Origin: IDS-8 sp964607425
Lineage (GTDB): Bacteria; Pseudomonadota; Gammaproteobacteria; Steroidobacterales; Woeseiaceae
Assembly: GCA_964607425.1 (NCBI GenBank)
Contig: CAZSKQ010000005.1
Location: forward strand, 15,626 to 79,625
Direction of reading: 5' to 3'
Length of the DNA: 64,000 bases
Shown here: piece by piece, positions 8,337 through 15,755 of the stretch
Layout: the number at the start of each line of letters is the position of its first letter
Position numbering within the stretch: the stretch's first letter is position 1
Translations under genes and position numbers: made by a program
Notes under the pieces: model-generated
What the model saw: only the letters and a program-made list of their open reading frames with translations
Told to the model about the DNA's origin: nothing
Databases searched by the model: none

Positions 8337-9569
8337 ATGGATTTCGAAATCACGCCCAAAGTAGCGGCCCTGCAGGAGCGCCTGCAGCGGTTTTTGGTCG
8401 AGCGCGTGCAGCCCTCGGAACCCGGGTACTTTGCCGCCCTGGACGCCGGCGGATCGCGGTGGGTCGTGCCGCCGGTGATCGAGGAGCTCAAGGCCGAGGC
8501 GCAGCCGGCAGGCCTGTGGAACCTGTTCCTTCCGGACAGCGAACACGGGAAGGGCCTGAACGTCCTCGAGTACGCGCCGCTGGCGGAGATCATGGGACAT
8601 TCGCCCATCGCCGCGGAGGCGTGCAACTGCTCCGCGCCGGATACGGGCAACATGGAAGTGCTCGCGCGCTACGGCAGTGAGGAGCAGAAGCAAACATGGC
8701 TGCAGCCGCTTTTGCGCGGCGAAATCCGTTCCGCATTTGCCATGACCGAACCGGACGTCGCGTCGTCGGACGCGACCAACATCCGCTCGACCATCGCCCG
8801 GGATGGCGACGAATACGTATTGCGCGGCCGCAAGTGGTGGGTTTCCGGCGCCATGGATCCGCGCTGCAGGTTGCTCATTTTCATGGGCATTACGGACAGC
8901 GAGGCGGAGCGACACCGCCGGCAATCGATGATCCTGGTCCCGATCGATGCGCCGGGGATCACGATCGTGCGCCCACTGACGGTTTTCGGTTACGACGACG
9001 CGCCTCACGGTCATGCCGAAATCCTGTTCGACGATGTGCGCGTGCCAAAGGAGAACCTGCTGCTGGGCGAGGGGCGCGGCTTCGAGATCGCGCAGGGACG
9101 CCTGGGCCCGGGGCGCATCCATCATTGCATGCGCCTGATCGGGCTGGCGGAACGCTCGCTCGCAAGCCTTTGCCGCCGCGCACTTGGACGGGTCGCGTTC
9201 GGCAAGCCGCTGGCGGAGCAGGGGACGGTGCGCGAAGCGATCGCACGCTCGCGCATCGAAATCGACCAGGCGCGGCTGCTCACCCTGCAAGCCGCGGACC
9301 GCATGGACAAGGCGGGCAACAAGGCGGCACGCGCGGACATCGCCATGATCAAGGTGGTTGCCCCGTCGATGGCGCTCGCGGTCATCGACCGGGCGATCCA
9401 GGTGCACGGCGCCGCCGGAGTATCGGCCGATCTCGGGCTTGCCTCCGCCTGGGCCGGCGCGCGTACACTGCGCATTGCCGACGGCCCGGATGCGGTCCAC
9501 CTGGAGACCGTCGCGAAACTCGAGCTGGCACGCCGGGGGTCGAGTCATGTTCGACCGGGTTTCAAATAG
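8337..9569 (+). CDS. Acyl-CoA dehydrogenase (ACAD10/11-like)
   Basis: A 410-residue FAD flavoprotein that oxidises an acyl-CoA to the 2-enoyl-CoA. Domains run in the usual order: an N-terminal helical domain, the middle beta domain with FAMTEPDVASSDATNI and RKWWVSGAMDPRC, and a C-terminal helical domain with GPGRIHHCMRLIG and QVHGAAGVSADLGLA. The long N-terminal part and the GPGRIHHCMR segment fit the ACAD10/11-type clade, often linked to branched or hydroxylated acyl chains; the substrate cannot be read from sequence. AAGGGGAG precedes the ATG. It lies near another acyl-CoA dehydrogenase and the ETF genes, its likely electron acceptor. Confidence 0.88.
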   Translation: MDFEITPKVAALQERLQRFLVERVQPSEPGYFAALDAGGSRWVVPPVIEELKAEAQPAGLWNLFLPDSEHGKGLNVLEYAPLAEIMGHSPIAAEACNCSAPDTGNMEVLARYGSEEQKQTWLQPLLRGEIRSAFAMTEPDVASSDATNIRSTIARDGDEYVLRGRKWWVSGAMDPRCRLLIFMGITDSEAERHRRQSMILVPIDAPGITIVRPLTVFGYDDAPHGHAEILFDDVRVPKENLLLGEGRGFEIAQGRLGPGRIHHCMRLIGLAERSLASLCRRALGRVAFGKPLAEQGTVREAIARSRIEIDQARLLTLQAADRMDKAGNKAARADIAMIKVVAPSMALAVIDRAIQVHGAAGVSADLGLASAWAGARTLRIADGPDAVHLETVAKLELARRGSSHVRPGFK

Positions 9570-9591
9570 TGCGCGCTAATACAAGCGAGCG

Positions 9592-9620
9592 TTGCCCTTG
9601 TTGCGCGGGCTCCTTACAAT
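9592..9620 (+). promoter_or_regulatory. Candidate promoter of the ferredoxin gene
   Basis: TTGCCC (9592-9597), 17 bases, TACAAT (9615-9620). The leader holds a small GGAGC-GAA-GCTCC hairpin at 9636-9648 that includes the only purine-rich segment before the start codon. Confidence 0.45.
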
Positions 9621-9657
9621 CGCCCGTCCTTTGACGGAGCGAAGCTCCCATTAATAC

Positions 9658-9978
9658 ATGCCCAAGGTTATTTACATTACTCCAGGCGGGGAACGCCACG
9701 AGGTCGAGGTCGAGGTCGGCTACTCCGTCATGGAGGGCGCGATTACCAACGACATCGACGGCATCGTCGCGGAATGCGGCGGCGCCTGCGCCTGCGCCAC
9801 CTGCCACAGCTATATCGACGAAGCGTGGCTCGACAAGCTGCCGCCGATGGACGACATGGAAGACAGCATGCTGGATGCCGCCTACGACCGGCGTGAGAAC
9901 AGCAGGCTGACCTGCCAGATCGAGATGACCGTGGAACTCGACGGCCTCGTCGTGCACGTCGGAGAGAACGAAGGCTGA
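9658..9978 (+). CDS. 2Fe-2S ferredoxin, adrenodoxin type
   Basis: A 106-residue ferredoxin. Cluster ligands are Cys40, Cys46, Cys49 and Cys86, the C-x5-C-x2-C-x36-C spacing of adrenodoxin/putidaredoxin-type proteins, with the acidic MDDMEDSMLDAA helix that such proteins use to dock to partners. It moves single electrons to a redox enzyme such as a cytochrome P450 or Rieske-type oxygenase, or serves Fe-S assembly; no hsc/isc gene or oxygenase is nearby, so the partner is unknown. The gene lies alone between two acyl-CoA dehydrogenase genes. Its ribosome site may be partly held in the hairpin at 9636-9648. Confidence 0.92.
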   Translation: MPKVIYITPGGERHEVEVEVGYSVMEGAITNDIDGIVAECGGACACATCHSYIDEAWLDKLPPMDDMEDSMLDAAYDRRENSRLTCQIEMTVELDGLVVHVGENEG

Positions 9979-9981
9979 TCC

Positions 9982-10006
9982 TTCGGGGCCCGCCCGTCGC
10001 GGGCCC
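9982..10006. terminator. Perfect 10-bp hairpin between convergent genes
   Basis: CGGGGCCCGC (9982-9991) and GCGGGCCCCG (9997-10006) form a perfect stem with a CCGTC loop, placed exactly between the stop codons of the ferredoxin gene and the minus-strand acyl-CoA dehydrogenase gene. There is no T-run, so it may block RNA decay or act as a weak two-way terminator. Confidence 0.55.
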
Positions 10007-10016
10007 CGACAACGTC

Positions 10017-11180
10017 CTACCGCAGCCCGGTCTCGAGCCTGCCGATTACCATGCGCTGAATTTCGCTGGTGCCTTCGTAGATCTCGGTGATCTTCGCGTC
10101 GCGGAAATAACGCTCTACCGGTAATTCCTTGCTGTAGCCCATGCCACCGTGGATCTGCAGTGCCTGGTGGGCGACGAACATGGCCGTCTCGGAAGCATGC
10201 AGCTTCGCGAGGCTGCCGGGCAGCGTACTGCGGGTGCCGGTTTGCCGCGCCCGGGTGCGGCTCCAGGCAGCCTGGTAGATCAGCAGCCGCGACGCTTCGA
10301 TGCGCATCTTCATGTCGGCGATTTTTGCCTGTATCGCCTGGAAGCTCCCGATAGGCTCGCCGAACGCGTGACGCTCGCGCGAGTATTCCAGCGCGGCATC
10401 GTAGGCGGCCTGCGCAATGCCGAGCGCCTGCGCCGCGATCCCGATGCGGCCCGCATCGAGCACCGCCATCGCGATGCGGAAACCACGGCCTTCTTCGCCG
10501 AGGCGGTTTTCCGCGGGGCAGCGATAATCGGTGAACTCGATTTCGCAGGTGGCGGACGCGCGAATACCGAGCTTCGGCTCGACCTTGCCGCGTGCGAAAC
10601 CCGGTTCCTCCGTATCGATCACGAAGGCGCTGATGCCGGCATCCTTGCCGTCCCGCTCGGTGCGCGCGAACAGGATCAGGTACTTCGCGACAGGTCCGGA
10701 GGTGATCCACGACTTCTTGCCGTTGATCGTGTAGTAGCTGCCGTCACTCGAGACTGTCGCACGGCACCGCATCGCCTTGGCATCGGAACCGGACTGCGGC
10801 TCGGTGAGGGCGTACGCGCCGATCACGCGGCCCGAAGCGACCGGCTCCAGGTATTGCCGTTTCTGCTCTTCGCTGCCGTAGTCGAGCAGCGAGGTGCCGT
10901 AAAGCGAGTTGTTGACCGACACGATCGTGCCGTGCGCCGCGTCCGCCGCGGAGATCTCGGCGATGACCAGTGCGTAGCTGATGGCATCGGAGCCGGTGCC
11001 GCCGTATTCCTCTGGCACTTCGATACCCATGAAACCCAGCTCCCCGGCTTTGGCGATTGTTTCCGTGGGAAAGCGGGCGTTTGCATCCAGTTCCGCGGCA
11101 ATCGGCGCGATCTCGTTTTGCGCGAACTCGCGCGCCGCGGCCTGGATCAGTTGTTGCTCTTCGCTAAGTTGAAAATCCAT
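10017..11180 (-). CDS. Acyl-CoA dehydrogenase (short/butyryl-CoA type)
   Basis: A 387-residue flavoenzyme. It has the two classic family signatures, YALTEPQSGSDAKAMRC and the C-terminal QIHGGMGYSKELPVERYFRD, with the catalytic Glu in IYEGTSEIQR. Length and motifs match butyryl/isobutyryl-type enzymes. The ATG at 11180 (MDFQLSEEQQ) has GGAGGTG eight bases upstream and is preferred to the longer frame from 11219. A TATAAT lies at 11205-11210 on the minus strand, giving a very short leader. Electrons probably go to the ETF encoded at 12373-14060. Confidence 0.93.
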   Translation of the reverse strand: MDFQLSEEQQLIQAAAREFAQNEIAPIAAELDANARFPTETIAKAGELGFMGIEVPEEYGGTGSDAISYALVIAEISAADAAHGTIVSVNNSLYGTSLLDYGSEEQKRQYLEPVASGRVIGAYALTEPQSGSDAKAMRCRATVSSDGSYYTINGKKSWITSGPVAKYLILFARTERDGKDAGISAFVIDTEEPGFARGKVEPKLGIRASATCEIEFTDYRCPAENRLGEEGRGFRIAMAVLDAGRIGIAAQALGIAQAAYDAALEYSRERHAFGEPIGSFQAIQAKIADMKMRIEASRLLIYQAAWSRTRARQTGTRSTLPGSLAKLHASETAMFVAHQALQIHGGMGYSKELPVERYFRDAKITEIYEGTSEIQRMVIGRLETGLR

Positions 11181-11288
11181 TTGTATGGCACCTCCGCCGG
11201 GCATTATACGTGACGGCATCGCGCGGACCGCCTAAGATGTCACGCCCGGGGGATTTTTTTTTCAACACGATGCTTCAGGAGTACGTTC

Positions 11289-11771
11289 ATGGCGATCAAA
11301 GCAGGCGACAGGATACCGGGCGGAACACTCGGGATCATGACCGAATCCGGCCCCGGGGCCATATCGACCGACGAGCTGTTCAAGGGCAAGAAGGTCGTAC
11401 TTGTCTCGGTGCCCGGTGCATTCACACCAACCTGCTCGATGAACCATCTCCCGGGTTTCGTGGATCACGCCGGGGAAATCAGGAACAAGGGCGTCGATAC
11501 CATTGCCTGCATGGCGGTTAACGACGTCTTCGTCATGAATGCCTGGGGCAAGGACCGCCAGGTCGGTGACAAGGTTCTCATGCTGGCCGATGGCAACGGC
11601 GAATACACGCGGGCGCTGGGGCTCGAGATGGACGGCAGCAAGTTCGGACTGGGGATGCGGGGGCAGCGATTTGCCCTGGTTGTCGACGACGGAGTCGTGC
11701 AGCATGCCGCGGTGGAAGCGCCCGGGCAGTTCGAGGTCAGCAAGGCCGAAGCGATTCTCGAGGTGCTGTAG
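11289..11771 (+). CDS. Peroxiredoxin, Prx5-like
   Basis: A 160-residue thiol peroxidase that reduces peroxides. The peroxidatic Cys49 lies in PGAFTPTCS; a second Cys at residue 74 (IACMAVND) is where Prx5-type bacterial enzymes often carry a further cysteine. AGGAG precedes the ATG. The gene is monocistronic and convergent with etfA across a 601-base repeat island. Confidence 0.93.
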   Translation: MAIKAGDRIPGGTLGIMTESGPGAISTDELFKGKKVVLVSVPGAFTPTCSMNHLPGFVDHAGEIRNKGVDTIACMAVNDVFVMNAWGKDRQVGDKVLMLADGNGEYTRALGLEMDGSKFGLGMRGQRFALVVDDGVVQHAAVEAPGQFEVSKAEAILEVL

Positions 11772-11774
11772 GGT

Positions 11775-11859
11775 TTGATTCTTGTGGTCCCCGGTCCTGG
11801 GGTCCTTGACTCTTGTGGTTCCCGGTTCTGGGGGGCTTTGACTCTTGTGGTTCCCGGTC
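11775..11859. repeat. Tandem repeat, about 2.7 copies of a 31-32 base unit
   Basis: Copies start at 11775, 11806 and 11838 with TTGAYTCTTGTGG, followed by YCCCGGT and (in two copies) a run of TGGGG. The third copy breaks off into the ATTAAGG segment. The array begins right after the peroxiredoxin stop codon and leads into the first giant hairpin. No coding signal is seen in it. Confidence 0.75.
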
Positions 11860-11875
11860 ATTAAGGCCGGGGTTT

Positions 11876-11982
11876 GCGGAGGCGGGGCCGGGGGGTGCCC
11901 TTTGCGGAATGGCTCCCTCGGGGCCTTCGGCCCCTCAGTCCGCTTTATTTCCGCAAAGGGCACCCCCCGGCCCCGCCTCCGC
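11876..11982. repeat. Giant perfect hairpin 1 (34-bp stem, 39-nt loop)
   Basis: Positions 11876-11909 and 11949-11982 are perfect inverted complements over 34 bp, almost all G/C. The loop (11910-11948) contains an inner hairpin, GGGGCC-TTC-GGCCCC (11920-11934). The loop plus the last six stem pairs (GCGGAA/TTCCGC), 51 nt in all, is identical in inverted orientation to the tip of hairpin 2. No reading frame or transposase is linked to it. Confidence 0.9.
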
Positions 11983-12042
11983 CCCGCCGCCGGTGGCGAC
12001 ATCACGAAACGCCCGGCGCCGGTACCGGCTGAGACCCCCGCT

Positions 12043-12066
12043 GTAGGAGCCCGCCATGCGGGCGAC
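12043..12066 (+). repeat. REP-like palindromic element, copy 1
   Basis: A 24-base unit with head GTAGGA and stem GCCCGC-CAT-GCGGGC. Exact copies lie at 35961-35984, 36070-36093 (inverted) and 40397-40420, and a copy with one change at 12353-12376 (inverted). Head and stem resemble REP elements of pseudomonads and xanthomonads. No REP-associated transposase (RAYT) gene is in the window. Confidence 0.85.
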
Positions 12067-12069
12067 GAA

Positions 12070-12140
12070 CCCTTCAACGCAGACACCAAGGCTTCCGCAT
12101 GCCCACAACGCCCCCTTCAGCGCAGGCACCGAGGATTCCG
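12070..12140. repeat. Imperfect direct repeat, two 28-base copies 43 bases apart
   Basis: Copies at 12070-12097 and 12113-12140 share CCCTTCA, CGCAG, CACC, AGG and TTCCG blocks and differ at four positions. The second copy runs into the left arm of giant hairpin 2, suggesting that the hairpin formed beside or inserted at one copy. Confidence 0.6.
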
Positions 12141-12242
12141 GGTGTCACCGGGGGGCCTTTGGCGGAAATAAAGCGGACTGAGGGGCCGAAGGCCCCGAGG
12201 GAGCCATTCCGCCAAAGGCCCCCCCGGTGACACCCGGAATCC
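12133..12242. repeat. Giant hairpin 2 (35-bp stem with one bulge, 39-nt loop)
   Basis: Left arm 12133-12167 and right arm 12207-12242 pair throughout, except for one extra C in the right arm. The loop (12168-12206) is the exact reverse complement of the hairpin 1 loop. The outer stem differs from hairpin 1 (for example CCTTTGG against CCCTTTG) but both arms changed together, keeping the pairing. Confidence 0.9.
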
Positions 12243-12352
12243 GTGGAAGGTCACGCACAAACCCCAAGAGTGAATCCTTTCCACCCGAAATTGGGGCGTT
12301 CCCCTATCTCCCCGCGCAAAGAAAGGCCGCAATCACCTTGGACGTGTGTGGT

Positions 12353-12376
12353 ATCGCCCGCATGGCGGGCTCCTAC
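12353..12376 (-). repeat. REP-like element, copy 2, overlapping the etfA stop codon
   Basis: Inverted copy of the 24-base unit with one base change at its tail end. Its head (TGTAG on the minus strand) provides the TAG stop of etfA, which ends Leu-TAG. With copy 1 it brackets giant hairpin 2. Confidence 0.85.
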
Positions 12377-13311
12377 AGGGAGCGTTCGAGTTCCGGGACG
12401 ATGGTGAAGAGATCGCCGACGAGGCCGATATCGGCGACTTCGAAGATGGGGGCGTCGGCGTCCTTGTTGATGGCGACGATCGTGCCCGCGTCCTTGATGC
12501 CGGTGAGGTGCTGGATCGCGCCGGAGATGCCGATCGCGATGTAGAGCTCAGGGGCGATGATCTTGCCGGTCTGGCCGACCTGCATCTCGTTCGGCACGTA
12601 ACCGGCGTCGACCGCGGCACGCGAGGCGCCAACGGCGGCGCCGAGCTTGTCGGCCAGGCTGTAGATGATGCCGAAGTTCTCCGCGCTGCCGAGGGCGCGC
12701 CCGCCGGAAACGACCGTGGTTGCCGTCTGCAGGTCGGGCCGGTCCGACTTGCCGGCTTTCAGCTCGCAAAAGCGCGTATGGTCCGGCGTCTCGACTTCAA
12801 GCGATTGTTTCTCGACCGGAGCGTCGTTGCCGCCGCCGGCCGCCTGGTAGGAAGCGGTCCGCACGGTCGCCACAACCGGCTGGTCGGCCGGCGTTTCGAC
12901 GGTGAGGATCGCGTTGCCGGCGTAGATCGGCCGCTTGAAGCGATGGCTGCTCTCGACCTGCATGATATCGCTGACCTGGTTGACGCCGAGTAGCGCCGCG
13001 ATCCTCGGCATCAGGTCCTTGCCGAATGTCGTTGACGGTCCGAAAACGTGCGAATAGCCGCTTGCTATGGCAACGACCTGCGGCGCGATTGCCGCGGCCA
13101 GCGGATGTGCATGCGCGGGATGATCGATCTGCAGCACCTTCGCGACGCCCTCGATTTTTGCCGCCTCCGCCGCCAGTGCCGTGCCATCGTCCGCGAACAC
13201 CGCCACGTGAATCTCGGCCTCCGGAAGAGCGGCCGCGCAGGTGACTGACTTCGCCGTGCTGGCATTGATAGCGGTGCCGTCGTGTTCGGCAATGAGCAAT
13301 ACTTTCGACAT
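12373..13311 (-). CDS. etfA: Electron transfer flavoprotein alpha subunit
   Basis: A 312-residue ETF alpha chain that holds FAD and passes electrons from acyl-CoA dehydrogenases to ETF-ubiquinone oxidoreductase. The C-terminal FAD domain is clear: VVSGGRALGSAENF, PNEMQVGQTGKIIAPELY, GISGAIQHLTGIKDA and VAINKDADAPIFEVADIG. The ATG at 13311 shares its A with the TGA of etfB, so the subunits are translationally coupled. The stop codon lies in a REP element. The two acyl-CoA dehydrogenases nearby are probable partners. Confidence 0.96.
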   Translation of the reverse strand: MSKVLLIAEHDGTAINASTAKSVTCAAALPEAEIHVAVFADDGTALAAEAAKIEGVAKVLQIDHPAHAHPLAAAIAPQVVAIASGYSHVFGPSTTFGKDLMPRIAALLGVNQVSDIMQVESSHRFKRPIYAGNAILTVETPADQPVVATVRTASYQAAGGGNDAPVEKQSLEVETPDHTRFCELKAGKSDRPDLQTATTVVSGGRALGSAENFGIIYSLADKLGAAVGASRAAVDAGYVPNEMQVGQTGKIIAPELYIAIGISGAIQHLTGIKDAGTIVAINKDADAPIFEVADIGLVGDLFTIVPELERSL

Positions 13312-14060
13312 CAGAGGAGTCCTTTTGCCTTGAGTGCGTCCAGGAGTCCGGTTACGTCCTCGACCATCACTCCTTTCTGCCGCTGCGGCGGCGGTTCGTA
13401 CGCCACGGTTTCGAAGGCGCGCGCCGCCTCCACTCCGAGGTCGGCAAAGGCGACGGTCTCGAGCGGCTTCTTCTTGGCTTTCATGATATCCGGCAGCTTC
13501 ACGTAGCGGGGTTCGTTCAGGCGCAGGTCCGTGGTAATGACGGCCGGCAGGTCGATCTCGATCGTCTCCAGCCCGGCGTCGACCTCGCGCGTGACCACCG
13601 CCGCCGAGTTCTCGAAGACGATTTTCGAGGCGAACGTCGCCTGCGGGCGCCCCCACAGCGCCGCCAGCATCTGGCCGGTCTGGTTATTGTCGTTGTCGAT
13701 GGCCTGTTTGCCGAGCAGCACCAGCCCTGGATTCTCACGCTCCACGAGCGCGAGAAAGGTACGGGCGATGGTCAGCGGGTCGAGCGGCTCGGTCGTTTCG
13801 ACGAGGATGGCACGATCCGCGCCCATCGCGAGCCCCGTCCGCAACTGCTGCTGCGCCTCGCCGCCGCCGATGGAGACGACCACGACTTCCTGCGCTTCGC
13901 CCCGTTCCCGGATCCTCAACGCTTCCTCGAGAGCGATCTCGTCGAAGGGATTGATGCTCATCTTCACGCCGTCCGTCTCGACGCCGCTGCCATCGGAGCG
14001 CACCCGCACCCGGACGTTGAAATCGACGACCCGCTTGAGCCCGACCAGGATTTTCTCCAC
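13311..14060 (-). CDS. etfB: Electron transfer flavoprotein beta subunit
   Basis: A 249-residue ETF beta chain, binding AMP and shaping the FAD site of EtfA. Visible features are KILVGLKRVVDFNVRVRV at the start, SINPFDEIALEEALR, GADRAILVE and GKQAIDNDNNQTGQMLAALW. The GTG at 14060 begins where the family begins; a TTG one codon upstream is possible. The longer frame to 14198 runs into the divergent sulfurtransferase leader and lacks family similarity. Confidence 0.95.
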   Translation of the reverse strand: MEKILVGLKRVVDFNVRVRVRSDGSGVETDGVKMSINPFDEIALEEALRIRERGEAQEVVVVSIGGGEAQQQLRTGLAMGADRAILVETTEPLDPLTIARTFLALVERENPGLVLLGKQAIDNDNNQTGQMLAALWGRPQATFASKIVFENSAAVVTREVDAGLETIEIDLPAVITTDLRLNEPRYVKLPDIMKAKKKPLETVAFADLGVEAARAFETVAYEPPPQRQKGVMVEDVTGLLDALKAKGLL

Positions 14061-14170
14061 CAAACCCGCTCCCGCAGCCACATGTGCAAACCGCGTATTC
14101 TCTCCGAGCGCTATGCTGTGCACAAGGCAACGCCCACAGCCGGGGCAACGAACGCAGCAGGAGAAGGACC

Positions 14171-15040
14171 ATGGCCCATGCCGATATATTGATCGCACCG
14201 CGCGAGCTCGCCGCTCACCTGGACGACCCGAAGTGGCGCATAGTCGACTGCCGCTTCGAGCTGGCGCGCCCGGAGCAAGGCCGCGCCGATTACCTTGCCG
14301 GGCACATTCCCGGCGCCGTGTATGCCGACCTCGACCGCGATCTCGCGGCCCCGATCACCGCCACGAGCGGGCGCCATCCGCTGCCCGCGCCGGAAGCGTT
14401 TGCCGCCACCCTCGGGCGCTGGGGCATCGCGCCCGGCAGCACGGTCGTCGCTTACGACGAGGCCGGCGGGGCCATTGCGGCGCGCCTCTGGTGGATGCTG
14501 CGCTGGTGGTTCGGACACCCCGACGCGCGGGTGCTGGACGGCGGCTACGCGGCCTGGCGGCGCGAGAACCTGCCGACGACTGCCACGGTGCCCGAACCCG
14601 AGCCGACCGCCTATCCGCCGCAGGCCGACGACGGCATGATCGTGAGCACCGGGGAACTGCCGGAGCGGCTGGAACGGGGCGAGGTGCTGGTCGACGCGCG
14701 CGACGCCGATCGCTTTGCCGGCCGCCGCGAGCCCATCGACCCGGTGGCCGGACACGTGCCGGGCGCGGTCAATTTCCCGCTCGGAACCAGCCTGCGCGAG
14801 GACGGTACCTGGCACTCCCCGGAAACCCTCGCGAAGGCCTGGGAGCCGCTCCTGGGTCCGCCCCCGGGGCGGTCGTGGATTACCATGTGCGGATCCGGCG
14901 TGACAGCCTGTCACCTGGCGCTCTCCGCCGAGCGGGCCGGCTGGCGCGCCCCACGGCTCTATGCCGGCAGTTTCAGCGAGTGGATCCGCGACCCCCGGCG
15001 CCCGGTTGCCAAGGAGGACGGGATGGCGGACCGGTCCTGA
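14171..15040 (+). CDS. sseA: 3-mercaptopyruvate-type sulfurtransferase, tandem rhodanese
   Basis: A 289-residue protein with two rhodanese domains (about 8-130 and 160-280). The second carries the active loop CGSGVTAC, the version typical of mercaptopyruvate sulfurtransferases rather than thiosulfate sulfurtransferases. The catalytic Cys takes sulfur from 3-mercaptopyruvate and passes it to a thiol or cyanide. The first domain is inactive, as usual in the family. GAGAAGGA precedes the ATG. The gene is divergent from etfB. Confidence 0.87.
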   Translation: MAHADILIAPRELAAHLDDPKWRIVDCRFELARPEQGRADYLAGHIPGAVYADLDRDLAAPITATSGRHPLPAPEAFAATLGRWGIAPGSTVVAYDEAGGAIAARLWWMLRWWFGHPDARVLDGGYAAWRRENLPTTATVPEPEPTAYPPQADDGMIVSTGELPERLERGEVLVDARDADRFAGRREPIDPVAGHVPGAVNFPLGTSLREDGTWHSPETLAKAWEPLLGPPPGRSWITMCGSGVTACHLALSAERAGWRAPRLYAGSFSEWIRDPRRPVAKEDGMADRS

Positions 15041-15119
15041 ACTTAACGCCCGGTCCGGCACTCCAATAAAATCCGGACCGCGGCTTTTTCGACTCTTGGC
15101 GCCGGTTCCGGAGGAGGCA

Positions 15120-15602
15120 ATGAAAATTAATAATATCCCTAAAAATACGTCACTTGCCGTTGTATTGTTACTAATTACATTAGGTTGTGCATCGGCACCT
15201 GAGCGGGCAACCGTGGCCCAGGGGGACGTCGACTACAATGGCAGCGATTGCATCTCGATCCGGACTGTCCGAGACTATAGGACGCTCGACGATCGCAACC
15301 TGCTGATCTACGGGCCCGGCGACCGGGCTTACTACGTCACGTTGTTTCGACCGTCGTTCGAACTCCGATCCTCGTTCCAGCTGGGCTTTGAGTCGCGGGA
15401 CGGCTACCTTTGTCCTTACGGCGGAGATGCCATCGTCGTCGGCTCGCTCAACCGTGAAGCGATCGGGATTGCCTCGATCAGTCGCGTGAGCAAGGAACAG
15501 GAGCAGCAGTTACTGGTCCGGTACGGCAAGAAAGAAGCCCCCGGACAACAGGCCCCGGCACCGAAGAAGGTAGAAGGCGCCGAGGTCGAAGAGCTAGGCT
15601 GA
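15120..15602 (+). CDS. DUF6491-family lipoprotein
   Basis: A 160-residue predicted lipoprotein: a short basic N-terminus, a hydrophobic stretch and the lipobox TLGC with Cys23. The body (DCISIRTVRDYRTLDD, then a beta-rich stretch with two Cys) fits DUF6491, a family of unknown function. The C-terminus is charged and low in complexity. A GGAGGAGG ribosome site precedes the ATG. The first 70 coding bases are strikingly AT-rich (AAATTAATAATATCC and so on), unlike the rest of the gene. A strong terminator follows. Confidence 0.8.
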   Translation: MKINNIPKNTSLAVVLLLITLGCASAPERATVAQGDVDYNGSDCISIRTVRDYRTLDDRNLLIYGPGDRAYYVTLFRPSFELRSSFQLGFESRDGYLCPYGGDAIVVGSLNREAIGIASISRVSKEQEQQLLVRYGKKEAPGQQAPAPKKVEGAEVEELG

Positions 15603-15666
15603 GTCAACCCGACCGGGCAACCGGTTTCGATTCAGCCGCGCAATCCGCAATCTCCGTGCGGACCCA

Positions 15667-15702
15667 CCCGGCCAGCCTTGAGGGTTGGCCGGGTTTTTAT
15701 TT
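15667..15702 (+). terminator. Intrinsic terminator after the DUF6491 lipoprotein gene
   Basis: CCCGGCCAGCC (15667-15677) pairs with GGTTGGCCGGG (15683-15693), 11 bp with one G-U, followed by TTTTTATTT. It ends the lipoprotein transcript before the CoA-transferase gene. Confidence 0.9.
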
Positions 15703-15755
15703 GCCCGCCGTTCATGAACAATGGTTCGCCAGGGGACAGCAGAAGGAAATACAAC

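Noticed and set aside
8091..9548. Long N-terminal extension of ilvC to 814 codons
   Set aside because: It is antisense to the acyl-CoA dehydrogenase and crosses the terminator; KARI starts at 8090 with a good ribosome site.
11775..11859. CRISPR array
   Set aside because: Only about three diverged units, no unique spacers of constant length and no cas genes.
11772..12372. Coding frames in the repeat island
   Set aside because: They run through palindromes and repeats, change with every copy, and show no protein family features.
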